Both the position numbers and the translations under genes were made by a program. The notes below the pieces were generated by a model. That model was not told where the DNA came from, did no database searches, and was given only the letters and a program-made list of their open reading frames with translations. Below, piece by piece: positions 17,706 to 26,830 of a stretch of DNA of 64,000 nucleotides. Position 1 is the first letter of the stretch, and every line of letters starts with the position of its first letter. Source of the stretch: Peptoniphilus ovalis (GTDB taxonomy: Bacteria > Bacillota > Clostridia > Tissierellales > Peptoniphilaceae); assembly GCF_018919265.1 (NCBI RefSeq), contig NZ_JAHLQO010000002.1, forward strand, positions 124,001 to 188,000, written 5' to 3'.

Positions 17706-18701
17706 ATGAAAGTTTTAGCTATAGAATCATCCTGCGATGAAACTTCTGTGGCAGTTGTTGAAGATGGAAGAATTGTGCATTCAAATGTAATTGCATCACA
17801 AATTGACACTCATAAAAAATATGGAGGAGTTGTGCCAGAAATTGCTTCAAGACAGCATGTGGAAGCAATAAACACAGTTCTTAAAGAAGGACTTGATGAG
17901 GCAGGAGTTAGCCTTGATGATATAGATGTAGTTTCTGCAACTAAGGGGCCGGGACTTATAGGAGCCTTACTTGTGGGGCTTTCTGCCGGAAAGACAATTG
18001 CTCTTTCAAAGGACAAACCCTTTGTTGGTGTAAATCACATCATAGGTCATGTTTGTGCAAATTATATTTCCTTTAAAGATTTAGAGCCGCCATTTATTGG
18101 ACTAATTATTTCAGGAGGTCATACTTATTTAATCGAAGTAAATGATTATGTTGACTTTACTCTTCACGGAAGAACAGTTGATGATGCAGTTGGAGAAGCT
18201 TTTGACAAAGTTGCAAGATCTCTAGGACTTGGTTATCCAGGTGGACCAATTATTGATAAGCTTGCAAGAGAAGGTAAGGAAACAATTGAATTTCCAAGAG
18301 TTATGATAAAAGAAGATAATTATAATTTTTCATTTAGTGGACTTAAAACTGCTGTTTTAAACTATTTAAATTCAACAAAACTTCGTGGAGATGAAATAGT
18401 TGTAGAAGATGTGTGCAAATCTTTCCAAGAAGCAGTGGTTGATGTGCTTATCGAAAAAACATTTAGACTTGCAAAGGAAAAGAAACTAGATAAAATCGTA
18501 CTATGCGGTGGAGTTTCTGCAAACTCTAGAATTCGAGAAGCCTTTGAAAATAAGGGCGAAGATGAAAATATAAAAATTTATTATCCAGAATTAAAACTTT
18601 GCACAGATAATGCAGCTATGATTGCATCTGCTGCATATTATTTATATAAATCTGGAAATGTAGATGAGAAAAACTTTGCAAATCCTAATTTAGGATTATA
18701 A
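17706..18701 (+). CDS. tsaD: tRNA N6-threonylcarbamoyladenosine synthase TsaD
   Basis: A 331-residue catalytic subunit transferring threonylcarbamoyl to tRNA A37. The start MKVLAIESSCDETSVAVV, the metal-binding HxxxH in GVNHIIGHVCANY (near residue 112), ISGGHTYLIEV, DDAVGEAFDKVARSLGLGYPGGP and LCGGVSANSRIR are all diagnostic. RBS GGGAG at 17694-17698. With tsaE, tsaB (and tsaC elsewhere) the pathway is essential in most bacteria. A weak hairpin AATCCTAA-TTTAGGATT spans its last codons and may end transcription. Confidence 0.95.
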   Translation: MKVLAIESSCDETSVAVVEDGRIVHSNVIASQIDTHKKYGGVVPEIASRQHVEAINTVLKEGLDEAGVSLDDIDVVSATKGPGLIGALLVGLSAGKTIALSKDKPFVGVNHIIGHVCANYISFKDLEPPFIGLIISGGHTYLIEVNDYVDFTLHGRTVDDAVGEAFDKVARSLGLGYPGGPIIDKLAREGKETIEFPRVMIKEDNYNFSFSGLKTAVLNYLNSTKLRGDEIVVEDVCKSFQEAVVDVLIEKTFRLAKEKKLDKIVLCGGVSANSRIREAFENKGEDENIKIYYPELKLCTDNAAMIASAAYYLYKSGNVDEKNFANPNLGL

Positions 18702-18758
18702 AATTTAATATTAAATTTAAGGGTAATTATATAGTGTAGATTTTTATAAGGAGGAATT

Positions 18759-20555
18759 ATGTTATATCCAAAACAAAGTAAAAGTAGAACACTAATAGAT
18801 TTATCTGGAATATGGTCTTTTCAAATTGAAAATGGAAATGAAAAAATAAATCCAGGGAAAGAATTACCTGACAAAATGCAAATAGCAGTGCCAGCATCAT
18901 TTAACGATCAATTATTATCAAGTGATATAAGAAATTTTGCTGGCTATTTTTATTATCAAAGAAAATTTACAATACCCAAGGCATTAGAGAATGAGAGAAT
19001 ATTTTTATATTTTGGATCAGCAACTCATGAAGCTTGGGTTTATTTAAATGGAAAGGAAATTTGTCATCACAAGGGCGGATTTACTCCTTTTCAAGTTGAA
19101 TTAGAAAATTTTAAAGACGAAAACTTACTTACTGTCAAGATGAATAATATATTAGATTATTCCACACTACCTGTGGGCAACTATTCAAAATATGAAGATG
19201 AAGAAGGAAATGTAGTTCACAAAGTTGATGAAAATTTTGACTTTTTTAATTATGCAGGATTAAACCGTCCCGTTAAAATTTATACATGTCCAAAATCCTT
19301 TATCGAAGATATTGTAATTGTTCCAGAAATAGATTTTGAAAAAACCACTGCAAAAATAAATTGCAAAGTAGAAATAAATGGGGATTATGATTTTATTGAA
19401 TTTACTTTAATTGATGAAGATGGAAATGAAATTTTAAAATCAAAGGAAAATAACTTAGAAATAAATAATCCAAAACTTTGGTGGCCTCTTAATGCATACT
19501 TGTACAAATTAAAAGTTGATTTATACAAAGATAAAGAGATTATCGATACTTATACTGAAGAATTTGGAATAAGAAAAGTTGAAGTAAGAGATGGAAAGTT
19601 TTTAATTAATAATGAGCCATTTTACTTTAAGGGATTTGGAAAACACGAAGATAGCTATATAAATGGCAGAGGTATTAACGAGGCAATAAATGTTTTAGAT
19701 ATAAATTTAATTAAAGACATGGGAGCAAATTCAATAAGGACTTCTCACTATCCATATTCTGAAGAAATGATGAGACTTTGTGACAGAGAGGGAATTGTTG
19801 TAATTGATGAAGTGCCAGCAGTTGGACTTTTAGCTGGATTTGATTTTAATCCACAAAATTTGGAAAACTTTAGTGAAAACAAAACTTGGGAAAAATTAAA
19901 TACCATGGAAAATCACAAAAATGTCATAAGAGAATTAATAGAAAGAGATAAAAATCATGCCTGCGTAGTGATGTGGTCCTTAGCCAATGAAGCTGCAAAC
20001 TTTTCTAAAGGAGCAAAAGAATATTTTTCTGAAATATTTAAATTTGCAAAAAGTTTAGATTTACAACAAAGACCTTGCACTTATATAAATATAATGATGA
20101 GTCTGCCTGAAACTGATTTAACAACTGATTTAACAGATGTGATTTGCTTAAATAGATATTATGGTTGGTATGTAGATACTGGAAATCTAGAGAAAGCAGC
20201 AAAAGATGTCTACGAAGAACTAATAAAGTGGCAAGAAAAATATCCAGACAAGCCAATAATGTACACTGAATATGGAGCAGATACTGTTGCTGGTTTTCAT
20301 TCATTATTTGGTGAACCATTCTCCGAAGAATTCCAAGAAGATTATTACAAAGTATATAGTAATGAATTTGATAAAGTTGAAAACTTTATTGGAGAGCAAG
20401 TTTGGAACTTTGCAGATTTTCAAACTAAATTTGGGACTGCGAGAGTTCAGGGAAATAAAAAGGGAATTTTTACAAGAAGTAGAGAGCCAAAGAAGGCAGC
20501 AGCATTTTTAAAAAATAGATGGAGAAATATTCCAGATTTTAATTATAAAAAATAA
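18759..20555 (+). CDS. uidA: Beta-glucuronidase (glycoside hydrolase family 2)
   Basis: A 598-residue cytosolic GH2 enzyme (E. coli UidA is 603). Domains run sugar-binding (1-175), immunoglobulin-like (about 180-275) and TIM barrel (280-598). The acid/base glutamate lies in VMWSLANEAANFS and the nucleophile in PIMYTEYGAD. The Asn-x-Lys motif that recognises the glucuronate carboxylate is present as GNKKGIFTR near residue 567, favouring glucuronidase over galactosidase. No signal peptide, so glucuronides must be imported. It stands alone with AGGAGG at 18749-18754; no transporter gene is adjacent. Confidence 0.9.
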   Translation: MLYPKQSKSRTLIDLSGIWSFQIENGNEKINPGKELPDKMQIAVPASFNDQLLSSDIRNFAGYFYYQRKFTIPKALENERIFLYFGSATHEAWVYLNGKEICHHKGGFTPFQVELENFKDENLLTVKMNNILDYSTLPVGNYSKYEDEEGNVVHKVDENFDFFNYAGLNRPVKIYTCPKSFIEDIVIVPEIDFEKTTAKINCKVEINGDYDFIEFTLIDEDGNEILKSKENNLEINNPKLWWPLNAYLYKLKVDLYKDKEIIDTYTEEFGIRKVEVRDGKFLINNEPFYFKGFGKHEDSYINGRGINEAINVLDINLIKDMGANSIRTSHYPYSEEMMRLCDREGIVVIDEVPAVGLLAGFDFNPQNLENFSENKTWEKLNTMENHKNVIRELIERDKNHACVVMWSLANEAANFSKGAKEYFSEIFKFAKSLDLQQRPCTYINIMMSLPETDLTTDLTDVICLNRYYGWYVDTGNLEKAAKDVYEELIKWQEKYPDKPIMYTEYGADTVAGFHSLFGEPFSEEFQEDYYKVYSNEFDKVENFIGEQVWNFADFQTKFGTARVQGNKKGIFTRSREPKKAAAFLKNRWRNIPDFNYKK

Positions 20556-20607
20556 AACTCAACCCTTGTGTTTGATAAAGAATGTTTGCAAATTAAAAAC
20601 CCACTAT

Positions 20608-20640
20608 AAAAGTTCCTTGACCTTTATAGTGGGTTTATTT
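20608..20640 (+). terminator. Terminator of uidA
   Basis: CCCACTATAAA and TTTATAGTGGG form an 11-bp stem around AGTTCCTTGACC, followed by TTTATTTA. Confidence 0.8.
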
Positions 20641-20647
20641 ACAACCT

Positions 20648-20672
20648 CAACTCAGCCTATGCTGAGTTTTTT
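20648..20672 (-). terminator. Second terminator between uidA and the convergent gene
   Basis: ACTCAGC-CTAT-GCTGAGT is a perfect 7-bp stem with T-rich sequence on the plus side (TTTTTTT) and partially A/T on the other; it separates uidA from the convergent pyridoxamine-oxidase-like gene and may act in both directions. Confidence 0.65.
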
Positions 20673-20674
20673 TA

Positions 20675-21064
20675 TTATTCTTCTATTAATTTTCCAGCAA
20701 GTGGACCAGATGACATTGTGTAGTATTTTTCAATATTGATTATTACACAAGCCTTTTTAGGTTTTACTCCAACAACTTCGTTTGCGAGATTCATGTGCTC
20801 GTCGTCAGTATATGAAGTTGCCTTTCCTTCAAACCTAAAGCCTAAATTATCATCTCTTTTAATAAAGCAAACTGAAATATTTCCGTTTTCTTGAATATTT
20901 TTATAGTGACGGCCACCTGTATTTTCGCAATAAATTAATCTATTGTCATCTAAAACTCTCATTGTTCTCTTAGGACCAACATTTGGAAGCCCATCATTAC
21001 CAGCAGTTGCTATGTATGCTAATTCTTCTTCAACAAATTTTTTCATTTCATCTGTTAGTTTCAT
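20675..21064 (-). CDS. Pyridoxamine 5'-phosphate oxidase-like flavin-binding protein
   Basis: A 129-residue split-barrel protein. MKLTDEMKKFVEEELAYIATAGNDGLPNVGPKRTMRVLDDNRLIYCENTGGRHYKNI resembles the small PNPOx-like FMN-binding family, often implicated in general redox or F420/FMN-linked reduction. Substrate unknown. Single gene with its own promoter. Confidence 0.78.
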   Translation of the reverse strand: MKLTDEMKKFVEEELAYIATAGNDGLPNVGPKRTMRVLDDNRLIYCENTGGRHYKNIQENGNISVCFIKRDDNLGFRFEGKATSYTDDEHMNLANEVVGVKPKKACVIINIEKYYTMSSGPLAGKLIEE

Positions 21065-21093
21065 AATATCATCCTTTCATAACTAATAATTAA

Positions 21094-21122
21094 ATTATAA
21101 TACAGATGATAACTAATATCAA
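21094..21122 (-). promoter_or_regulatory. Promoter of the PNPOx-like gene
   Basis: On the minus strand TTGATA (21122-21117) is followed after 17 bases by TATAAT (21099-21094), about 30 bases upstream of the start codon. Confidence 0.7.
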
Positions 21123-21131
21123 TACAAAAAA

Positions 21132-21155
21132 ATAAACAGTGTTTCCACTGTTTAT
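21132..21155 (-). terminator. Terminator overlapping the stop codon of the oleate-hydratase-like gene
   Basis: On the minus strand ATAAACAGTG-GAAA-CACTGTTTAT is a perfect 10-bp stem followed by TTTTTT; the stop codon itself is part of the stem. Confidence 0.8.
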
Positions 21156-22681
21156 AAAGTATTTAAATATTTTAGAATCTCAAGCTTTGACAGATCTTTT
21201 TCATACACTTCTATGTGATCTATTCCCATAAAGGAGTGTGCATTATTAATTCCCTGAGTTATTAATTTTTCAACTGAATACAAATCTTCTTTTTCATTAT
21301 TTTTAGATGATATAAAAGATAAATTTTCTAAATTATATAAATTAGTCTTATAATTTTCTCCATCTCGATTTAAATAATTTTCAAGAATTGTAATACCAAC
21401 AGTCTTTAGTGAGAATCTCAAATCTCCATAATCATTTTCAAGATTAAATAGTTTTATAAGTTCAAAGAAGAAATCTTCTCCATTTAATGCTCTAAAACTA
21501 TCTCCAACGAAGATTGAATTCTTATCTGGATTTACAACTTTTAAAATCACATTGTTTTTTATAAATTTTACAGAAACTCCGGATTTAATTTTAAATACGA
21601 AAAAGTCTCTGTCTTCATATTTTTCACGAACTTTTTCTACGAAACTATCGTCTTTAAAGTCAAAGTATGCATATAAAACTGATCTATCTAAATTTTCTGA
21701 TTCAATTTTTTTGTATAAATCTTCTAAAACATCTTTCTTCTTATTGTAAAAATCTTCTGCATTTAAAATATTTGTAGAGATTTCAGTTAGTGTTCCAAGA
21801 GATAATTTATCCATAAAGCTAGGAGATTCAATGGATATTATGTCTTTAGAATTTACTAGAACTTCTTCAATTTGCTCACCCTTTTCAAATACTAATTTGT
21901 CAATATAATTTTCATTTTTTGAAAAATCTATAAATTCATAGCCGTCTTTAAAATTAACTCCACTTCTTGTTAAGTAATTTTTAAGTTTAAGATGAAGTCT
22001 ATCTGCATCAAGTGTAAAGTAATTTTTAGAACCAATGTAGTTAATTAAAGCTTCACGAAGTAGCTTGACAGGACTCTGTGGTTTAAGTGAATAAATAGAT
22101 GAAAGATAAAAGAAGAGATTTGAATCTAAAAAGTCAGTAAATAAGAAATACTTTTCAATTGTCTTTCCATTTATGTCCATAGGAGAAAGAAGAAGTTTGT
22201 ACAAAGTTTTCTTAGTTGATTCATCTACGCTATCACGGTCATAGGAAGTGTATCCCATAATATCAAGAATTAGAGGATTTTCCTTTGTATCCATCATTTT
22301 AATAATTCCCTCAAGCTCTTCGTGATTAAAGATATTTTCTAAAATCTCAAGAGTGTTTTTAAAATTAAATTTTGAAAATCTATTTTCAAAGTTAGCATAA
22401 ATTACATCAGACTTCTCATCTTTTATATTTAAAAATTCATTCATTTCTTTTGTATAAATTATTATATTTTCTGGATTTAAATTTGCGTGATTAATTAAAG
22501 AATATGCAAGGGCTAAATTTCCAAAGCCATCTCCCAATAAATAAGCTTTTGTGTTTTCATCTCTATTTACGCTAAGCTTTTTTATTTCGTTATCTTCACC
22601 AAATTTTGTTAGAGCAAAAATGGCAGTAGAAATAGTGGCAGCAGCTATTGCCATTTTTTGCAAGTCTTTTCGATTTGCCAT
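21152..22681 (-). CDS. Divergent oleate hydratase (MCRA)-like flavoprotein homologue
   Basis: A 509-residue protein. Residues 8-24 are hydrophobic (possible membrane anchor). KAYLLGDGFGNLALAYSLINHANLNPENIIIYTK (46-79) matches the FAD-binding start of oleate hydratases, and the stretch ESTKKTLYKLLLSPMDINGKTIEKYFL...SNLFFYLSSIYSLKPQSPVKLLREAL follows the family order of the LTPEEL/FAFQPW region. LHLKLKNYLTRSGVNF matches the later substrate/FAD segment. The RGGR/catalytic Glu-Tyr region of true hydratases is replaced by ENRFSKFNFKN, so activity is doubtful. Assignment rests on pattern recognition only. RBS GAGGTGAGAG before ATG. Confidence 0.55.
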   Translation of the reverse strand: MANRKDLQKMAIAAATISTAIFALTKFGEDNEIKKLSVNRDENTKAYLLGDGFGNLALAYSLINHANLNPENIIIYTKEMNEFLNIKDEKSDVIYANFENRFSKFNFKNTLEILENIFNHEELEGIIKMMDTKENPLILDIMGYTSYDRDSVDESTKKTLYKLLLSPMDINGKTIEKYFLFTDFLDSNLFFYLSSIYSLKPQSPVKLLREALINYIGSKNYFTLDADRLHLKLKNYLTRSGVNFKDGYEFIDFSKNENYIDKLVFEKGEQIEEVLVNSKDIISIESPSFMDKLSLGTLTEISTNILNAEDFYNKKKDVLEDLYKKIESENLDRSVLYAYFDFKDDSFVEKVREKYEDRDFFVFKIKSGVSVKFIKNNVILKVVNPDKNSIFVGDSFRALNGEDFFFELIKLFNLENDYGDLRFSLKTVGITILENYLNRDGENYKTNLYNLENLSFISSKNNEKEDLYSVEKLITQGINNAHSFMGIDHIEVYEKDLSKLEILKYLNTL

Positions 22682-22775
22682 ACTCTCACCTCACTTTAAA
22701 TTTACCCCTAAATTCAATTAATAAGCATTTGGTTAAATAAATTTATGTAACAAAAATAATATATAAAACATAAAT

Positions 22776-22804
22776 TTGTTATGATTTCTCAATATGGGTA
22801 TAAT
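22776..22804 (+). promoter_or_regulatory. Promoter of the M16C protease gene
   Basis: TTGTTA (22776-22781), 17 bases, TATAAT (22799-22804). The leader of about 95 bases contains a small hairpin TAAGGC-CAATGC-GCCTTA (22846-22863) followed by TTTTAATTTT, which could act as a weak attenuator. Confidence 0.65.
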
Positions 22805-22904
22805 ATAAACATAAAAGAATTATTAGATTATTCTGGTAAAAAAACTAAGGCCAATGCGCCTTATTTTAATTTTAAAATATTTAATTTATATACAGGAGGT
22901 TTAT

Positions 22905-25796
22905 TTGAAAAATTATAAACTTATTGAGACAAAATATATTGACGAAGTAACTTCTAATGTTTCAGTTTATGAACATATCAATACTGGAGCAAAAGTTTTA
23001 ACTTTAGAAAATCATGACAACAATAAAGCCTTTGGAATTGGATTTAGAACTCCGCCTGAAAAGGGTAACGGAGTTTGTCACATAGTTGAACACTGCGTGC
23101 TTTCTGGTTCTAAAAAATATAGAACTAAAGAGCCTTTTATGGATTTAATAAAGTCATCACTTCAAACATTTTTAAATGCAATGACTTTCCCAGACAAGAC
23201 AATATATCCAGTTTCAAGTAGGAATAAAAAAGATTTCTACAACTTAATGGATGTTTATTTAGATGCAGTTTTTTATCCAATGATTCACGAAGAGGAAAAA
23301 ATCTTTCTTCAAGAAGGTTGGCACTATGAACTTGAAAATAAAGATGATGAGTTAAAGTACAATGGAGTTGTATATAACGAAATGAAGGGAGTTTACTCAT
23401 CTTCAGAAAATATTGTAGCTGATGGAATAACTTTTGCACTTCATGAAAACTCTAGTTACGGCGTAGATTCTGGTGGAGATCCAAAATTAATCCCAAGTTT
23501 AAGTTATGAGGAATTTAAAAATTATCATAAGAAATACTACCACCCTTCTAATTCATATATTTATCTTTACGGAGATTTAAATATGGAAGAGGCTCTTGAT
23601 TACATTCACGAAAATTACTTAAAAGATTTTGAAAGACAAGAAATTGACTCAAAAGTTATTTTAAATGATGAATTAAAAGAAACTAAAGATGTAGAAATCA
23701 CATTTTCCGCTTCAAAAGAAGAGATGAAGGGAAATGTAGATTATCTAGCACAGGGCTGGACAATAGGCTATCAAGACAATAAGATGGACGTCTTTATGAG
23801 GGATTTCTTATCAGAACTTTTAATAGATGCACAGGCTGCACCTCTTAAAAAGAAAATTTTTGAACTTGGGCTTGCAGAAGATGTCTACGCAGAGACATCA
23901 TCATCACTTCCACTTGATTTATCCATTGTTCTTAAAAATACTGATGCAGATAAAAAGGATGAATTTGTAAAAGTTTTAAGAGAAACTTTAGAAGACCTTG
24001 TAAAAAATGGAATTGACAGAGATTTCTTGCAAGCAACTTTAAATAAATTTGAATTTATATTTAGAGAAGGTGGCGGAACTCAAAAAGCTATTATCTACTA
24101 TATCAGAGCTTTAAATTCTTGGCTATATGACAGTTCTCCGCTAGATTCATTATTTTACAACGATGTAATTGAAGAAATTAAATCAAAAATCGATGACGGA
24201 TTTGTTGAAAAATATATTGAAGAAAAAATCTTAAACAACAATTACAGTGTAGTTTTATCTGCAAGACCTGAGCTTGACAAAAATGAAAAACAAGATGAAG
24301 AGTTAAGAGTTGAACTTCAAAACAAAAAAGAAAATATGACTGATGAAGAAATTGAAGAGATAATAAGAAAAACTAAGGAGCTTGATGAATACCAAAGTAA
24401 TGAGGATTCAGATGAAGCTAAAGCAACAATTCCTTCACTTGAAATAGAAGATATCGATGAAAAAGTAACTCACTACGATATGGAAGAAGATGAAATTGAG
24501 GGAATTAAGCTTATAAAAACTCCACGAGACACAAATGGAATAGTTTATACAACTATTTCTACTGAAATTTCTCATGTTGAAAAATCTGATTTAGAAAAAG
24601 TACAAACTCTTGTGGCACTCCTTGGATTAATTGACACAGAAAATTATTCCTACGAAGAATTAAATAATGAAATCTATAAGGCAACTGGTGGAATTGGATT
24701 CTATCCTACAATATATGTAGATTCTAATGACAACGACAAGTTTTCTATAAGGCTTAACATTAAGATGAAGTCAACTTCAGACAATGTAGCAAGAGGTCTT
24801 GAAATAATTAGAGAAATTACAGAAAATTCTAAATTTGATTCTAAAAAGAGAATTTCTGAATTATTATTTATCTTAAAATCAAGATATGAATCTACAATTT
24901 TACAGAGCGGTCATCAAGTAATTGCTTCAATTGTAAAGTCTTACTACAGTAAAACTTCTGATTTACAATCACATTTAGGCGGAATAGATTATTATAATTT
25001 CTTAAAAGAGTTAACAGAAGATTTTGAAAATAAATTTGATGGAATAAAATCTGAAATGGAAAAAATTTACCATGAATTATTCCACAGAGATGATTTAATA
25101 ATTTCTCTAACAGGAGATATTGATGAAATTAATAATCTAAAACCTGAATATGAGAAATATATAAATTCACTAAAATCAGAAAAATATGAAAGAGTAAATT
25201 ATGATTTCAAGCCAAATAATAAAAATGAAGGAATTTATACAACTTCAAATGTAGTATATGTTTCCAAGGGTTATGATTTAAGTAAGCTAGGTCTTGATTA
25301 CAAGGGAGATATTGTAGTTTTACAAAATATCTTAAATTCATCCTATCTACACAACGAAATCAGAGCCAAAGGTGGAGCATATGGCGCTGGAGTTTCTGTT
25401 GGAAGAAATCTTGAAATGGCGACATATTCTTACAGAGATCCAAACCTTACAAATACTTTAAAAGTTTATGATGAAATTGGTGAATATATTAGAAATCTAA
25501 AAATCTCTGATGAAGAGCTTAAAAACTTTATAATAGGTTCACTTAATGCCTTTGATCCACTTCTTTCACCTGCACAAGTTGGAGATATAAATCTTTCAAG
25601 ATATATCACTGGACTTAAAGAAGAAGATTTAGAAAAATCAAAGAAAGAGGCTCTTGCTACAAGTATTGACGGATTAAAGTCCTATGCAGATATTTTTGAT
25701 AAGGCAATGAATGAAAATTATTTTGCAGCTCTAGGTAGTGAAAAAATTATTAAAGATTCACAAAAAATATTTAAAGAAGTTAAAAGTTTAAAATAA
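22905..25796 (+). CDS. Insulinase-family (M16C, PreP-like) metalloprotease
   Basis: A 963-residue peptidase of the M16C presequence-protease group. The inverted zinc motif HxxEH is GVCHIVEHCVLSGS (about residues 61-74 of this start), followed by the downstream zinc glutamate region EGWHYELEN...YNGVVYNEMKG. Two halves of the clam-shell are linked around residues 470-530, a charged segment. It degrades peptides in the cytosol; no signal peptide is present. The start is TTG at 22905 because AGGAGG is at 22894-22899; an upstream in-frame ATG lacks a ribosome site and lies in the leader hairpin. Confidence 0.88.
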   Translation: MKNYKLIETKYIDEVTSNVSVYEHINTGAKVLTLENHDNNKAFGIGFRTPPEKGNGVCHIVEHCVLSGSKKYRTKEPFMDLIKSSLQTFLNAMTFPDKTIYPVSSRNKKDFYNLMDVYLDAVFYPMIHEEEKIFLQEGWHYELENKDDELKYNGVVYNEMKGVYSSSENIVADGITFALHENSSYGVDSGGDPKLIPSLSYEEFKNYHKKYYHPSNSYIYLYGDLNMEEALDYIHENYLKDFERQEIDSKVILNDELKETKDVEITFSASKEEMKGNVDYLAQGWTIGYQDNKMDVFMRDFLSELLIDAQAAPLKKKIFELGLAEDVYAETSSSLPLDLSIVLKNTDADKKDEFVKVLRETLEDLVKNGIDRDFLQATLNKFEFIFREGGGTQKAIIYYIRALNSWLYDSSPLDSLFYNDVIEEIKSKIDDGFVEKYIEEKILNNNYSVVLSARPELDKNEKQDEELRVELQNKKENMTDEEIEEIIRKTKELDEYQSNEDSDEAKATIPSLEIEDIDEKVTHYDMEEDEIEGIKLIKTPRDTNGIVYTTISTEISHVEKSDLEKVQTLVALLGLIDTENYSYEELNNEIYKATGGIGFYPTIYVDSNDNDKFSIRLNIKMKSTSDNVARGLEIIREITENSKFDSKKRISELLFILKSRYESTILQSGHQVIASIVKSYYSKTSDLQSHLGGIDYYNFLKELTEDFENKFDGIKSEMEKIYHELFHRDDLIISLTGDIDEINNLKPEYEKYINSLKSEKYERVNYDFKPNNKNEGIYTTSNVVYVSKGYDLSKLGLDYKGDIVVLQNILNSSYLHNEIRAKGGAYGAGVSVGRNLEMATYSYRDPNLTNTLKVYDEIGEYIRNLKISDEELKNFIIGSLNAFDPLLSPAQVGDINLSRYITGLKEEDLEKSKKEALATSIDGLKSYADIFDKAMNENYFAALGSEKIIKDSQKIFKEVKSLK

Positions 25797-25801
25797 AAAG
25801 G

Positions 25802-25838
25802 AAATATATGGTTTAGAAATAGACCATATATTTTTTTA
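25802..25838 (+). terminator. Terminator of the M16C protease gene
   Basis: AAATATATGGT and ACCATATATTT form an 11-bp stem around TTAGAAATAG, then TTTT. Confidence 0.8.
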
Positions 25839-25857
25839 TATTATTTGTAAAGAAAAT

Positions 25858-25911
25858 ATTACAAATACTAAAAATAAAATTTACAAGAAATTTACAAAAG
25901 TCAGTTAGAAT
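25858..25911 (+). promoter_or_regulatory. Pho-box-like direct repeats upstream of ppx-ppk1
   Basis: TTTACA occurs at 25880 and 25891 (11-bp period, 5-bp spacers); in the same phase are ATTACA at 25858 and weaker CAGTTA at 25902. A -10-like TAGAAT lies at 25906-25911. Direct repeats with 11-bp period are the known design of PhoB/PhoP boxes. The same arrangement occurs at 29080 and 36152. Confidence 0.6.
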
Positions 25912-25930
25912 TTTATGTAAGGAGCGCTAT

Positions 25931-26830
25931 ATGAGACATGCAATAGTAGATATCGGTTCAAATACTATAAGACTTATAGTTTTTGATGTGGAAAATAATG
26001 ATATTAAAAATTCAAAAAAAGTATTGAACAAAAAATACACAGCAGGACTAATAACTTATGTACATGATGGAGAATTGTCTGGAAAAGGTATTAAAAAATT
26101 AAAGAAAACTCTTCAAAGTATTAAAAATATTGTTGATGAGCTAAAATGCGACACTTTTTCACCCTTTGCGACTGCATCACTTAGAAATTTAGACAACACT
26201 GAAGAAGTTGTAGAAGAAATTCATAATGAGCTTGATATTGACATTGATGTTTTAGAACAAGTTGATGAAGCTTACATGGGTAATATTGGTATAAGACAAG
26301 AAATCTGTGCCGAAGAGGGAATAACTATAGACATTGGTGGTGCCAGTACAGAAATTGTTTTGTTTGATGAAGATGGACCTCAAGAATTTGTAAATTTAGA
26401 GACAGGTTCACTTCTTCTATTTAGAGAGAATGTAAGCTTTGTAACTCCAAAGAAAAAAGAAATTAGAATGATAAAAAAATCAGTTTACAGAGAACTTAAG
26501 GGTAATAGCTTTTCCAAAAAGTTTGGCCAAATCATTGGAATTGGTGGAACTATAAGAACTACTGGACAAGTTATTTCTGACTTATGGAATACTGATTCAA
26601 AGCACTTTACATTAGAACACATTGATAGATTATTGGAATTAATTAAGGATAAAGACACTGAAGCTATTAGGACAATAATTAGAGCAAATCCTGCAAGAAT
26701 ACACACAATTATACCTGGAATGATAATTCTAAGAAATGTTATGAAATATTTTGATATTGACGAGATTAGAGTATCTAATAAGGGCCTTAGAGAGGGTTAT
26801 TTAATTTATAGAGTATTGGAAGGGAAATAA
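25931..26830 (+). CDS. ppx: Exopolyphosphatase, Ppx/GppA family
   Basis: A 299-residue ASKHA-fold phosphatase that removes terminal phosphates from polyphosphate (or converts pppGpp). HAIVDIGSNTIRLIVFDVE is the first nucleotide/phosphate loop, ITIDIGGASTEIVLFDE the second, and IGIGGTIRTTG the third. Short form without a C-terminal HD domain. RBS AAGGAG at 25919-25924. The gene abuts ppk1 (stop 26828-26830, next ATG 26831), so degradation and synthesis of polyphosphate are co-expressed, under a likely phosphate-responsive promoter. Confidence 0.88.
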   Translation: MRHAIVDIGSNTIRLIVFDVENNDIKNSKKVLNKKYTAGLITYVHDGELSGKGIKKLKKTLQSIKNIVDELKCDTFSPFATASLRNLDNTEEVVEEIHNELDIDIDVLEQVDEAYMGNIGIRQEICAEEGITIDIGGASTEIVLFDEDGPQEFVNLETGSLLLFRENVSFVTPKKKEIRMIKKSVYRELKGNSFSKKFGQIIGIGGTIRTTGQVISDLWNTDSKHFTLEHIDRLLELIKDKDTEAIRTIIRANPARIHTIIPGMIILRNVMKYFDIDEIRVSNKGLREGYLIYRVLEGK

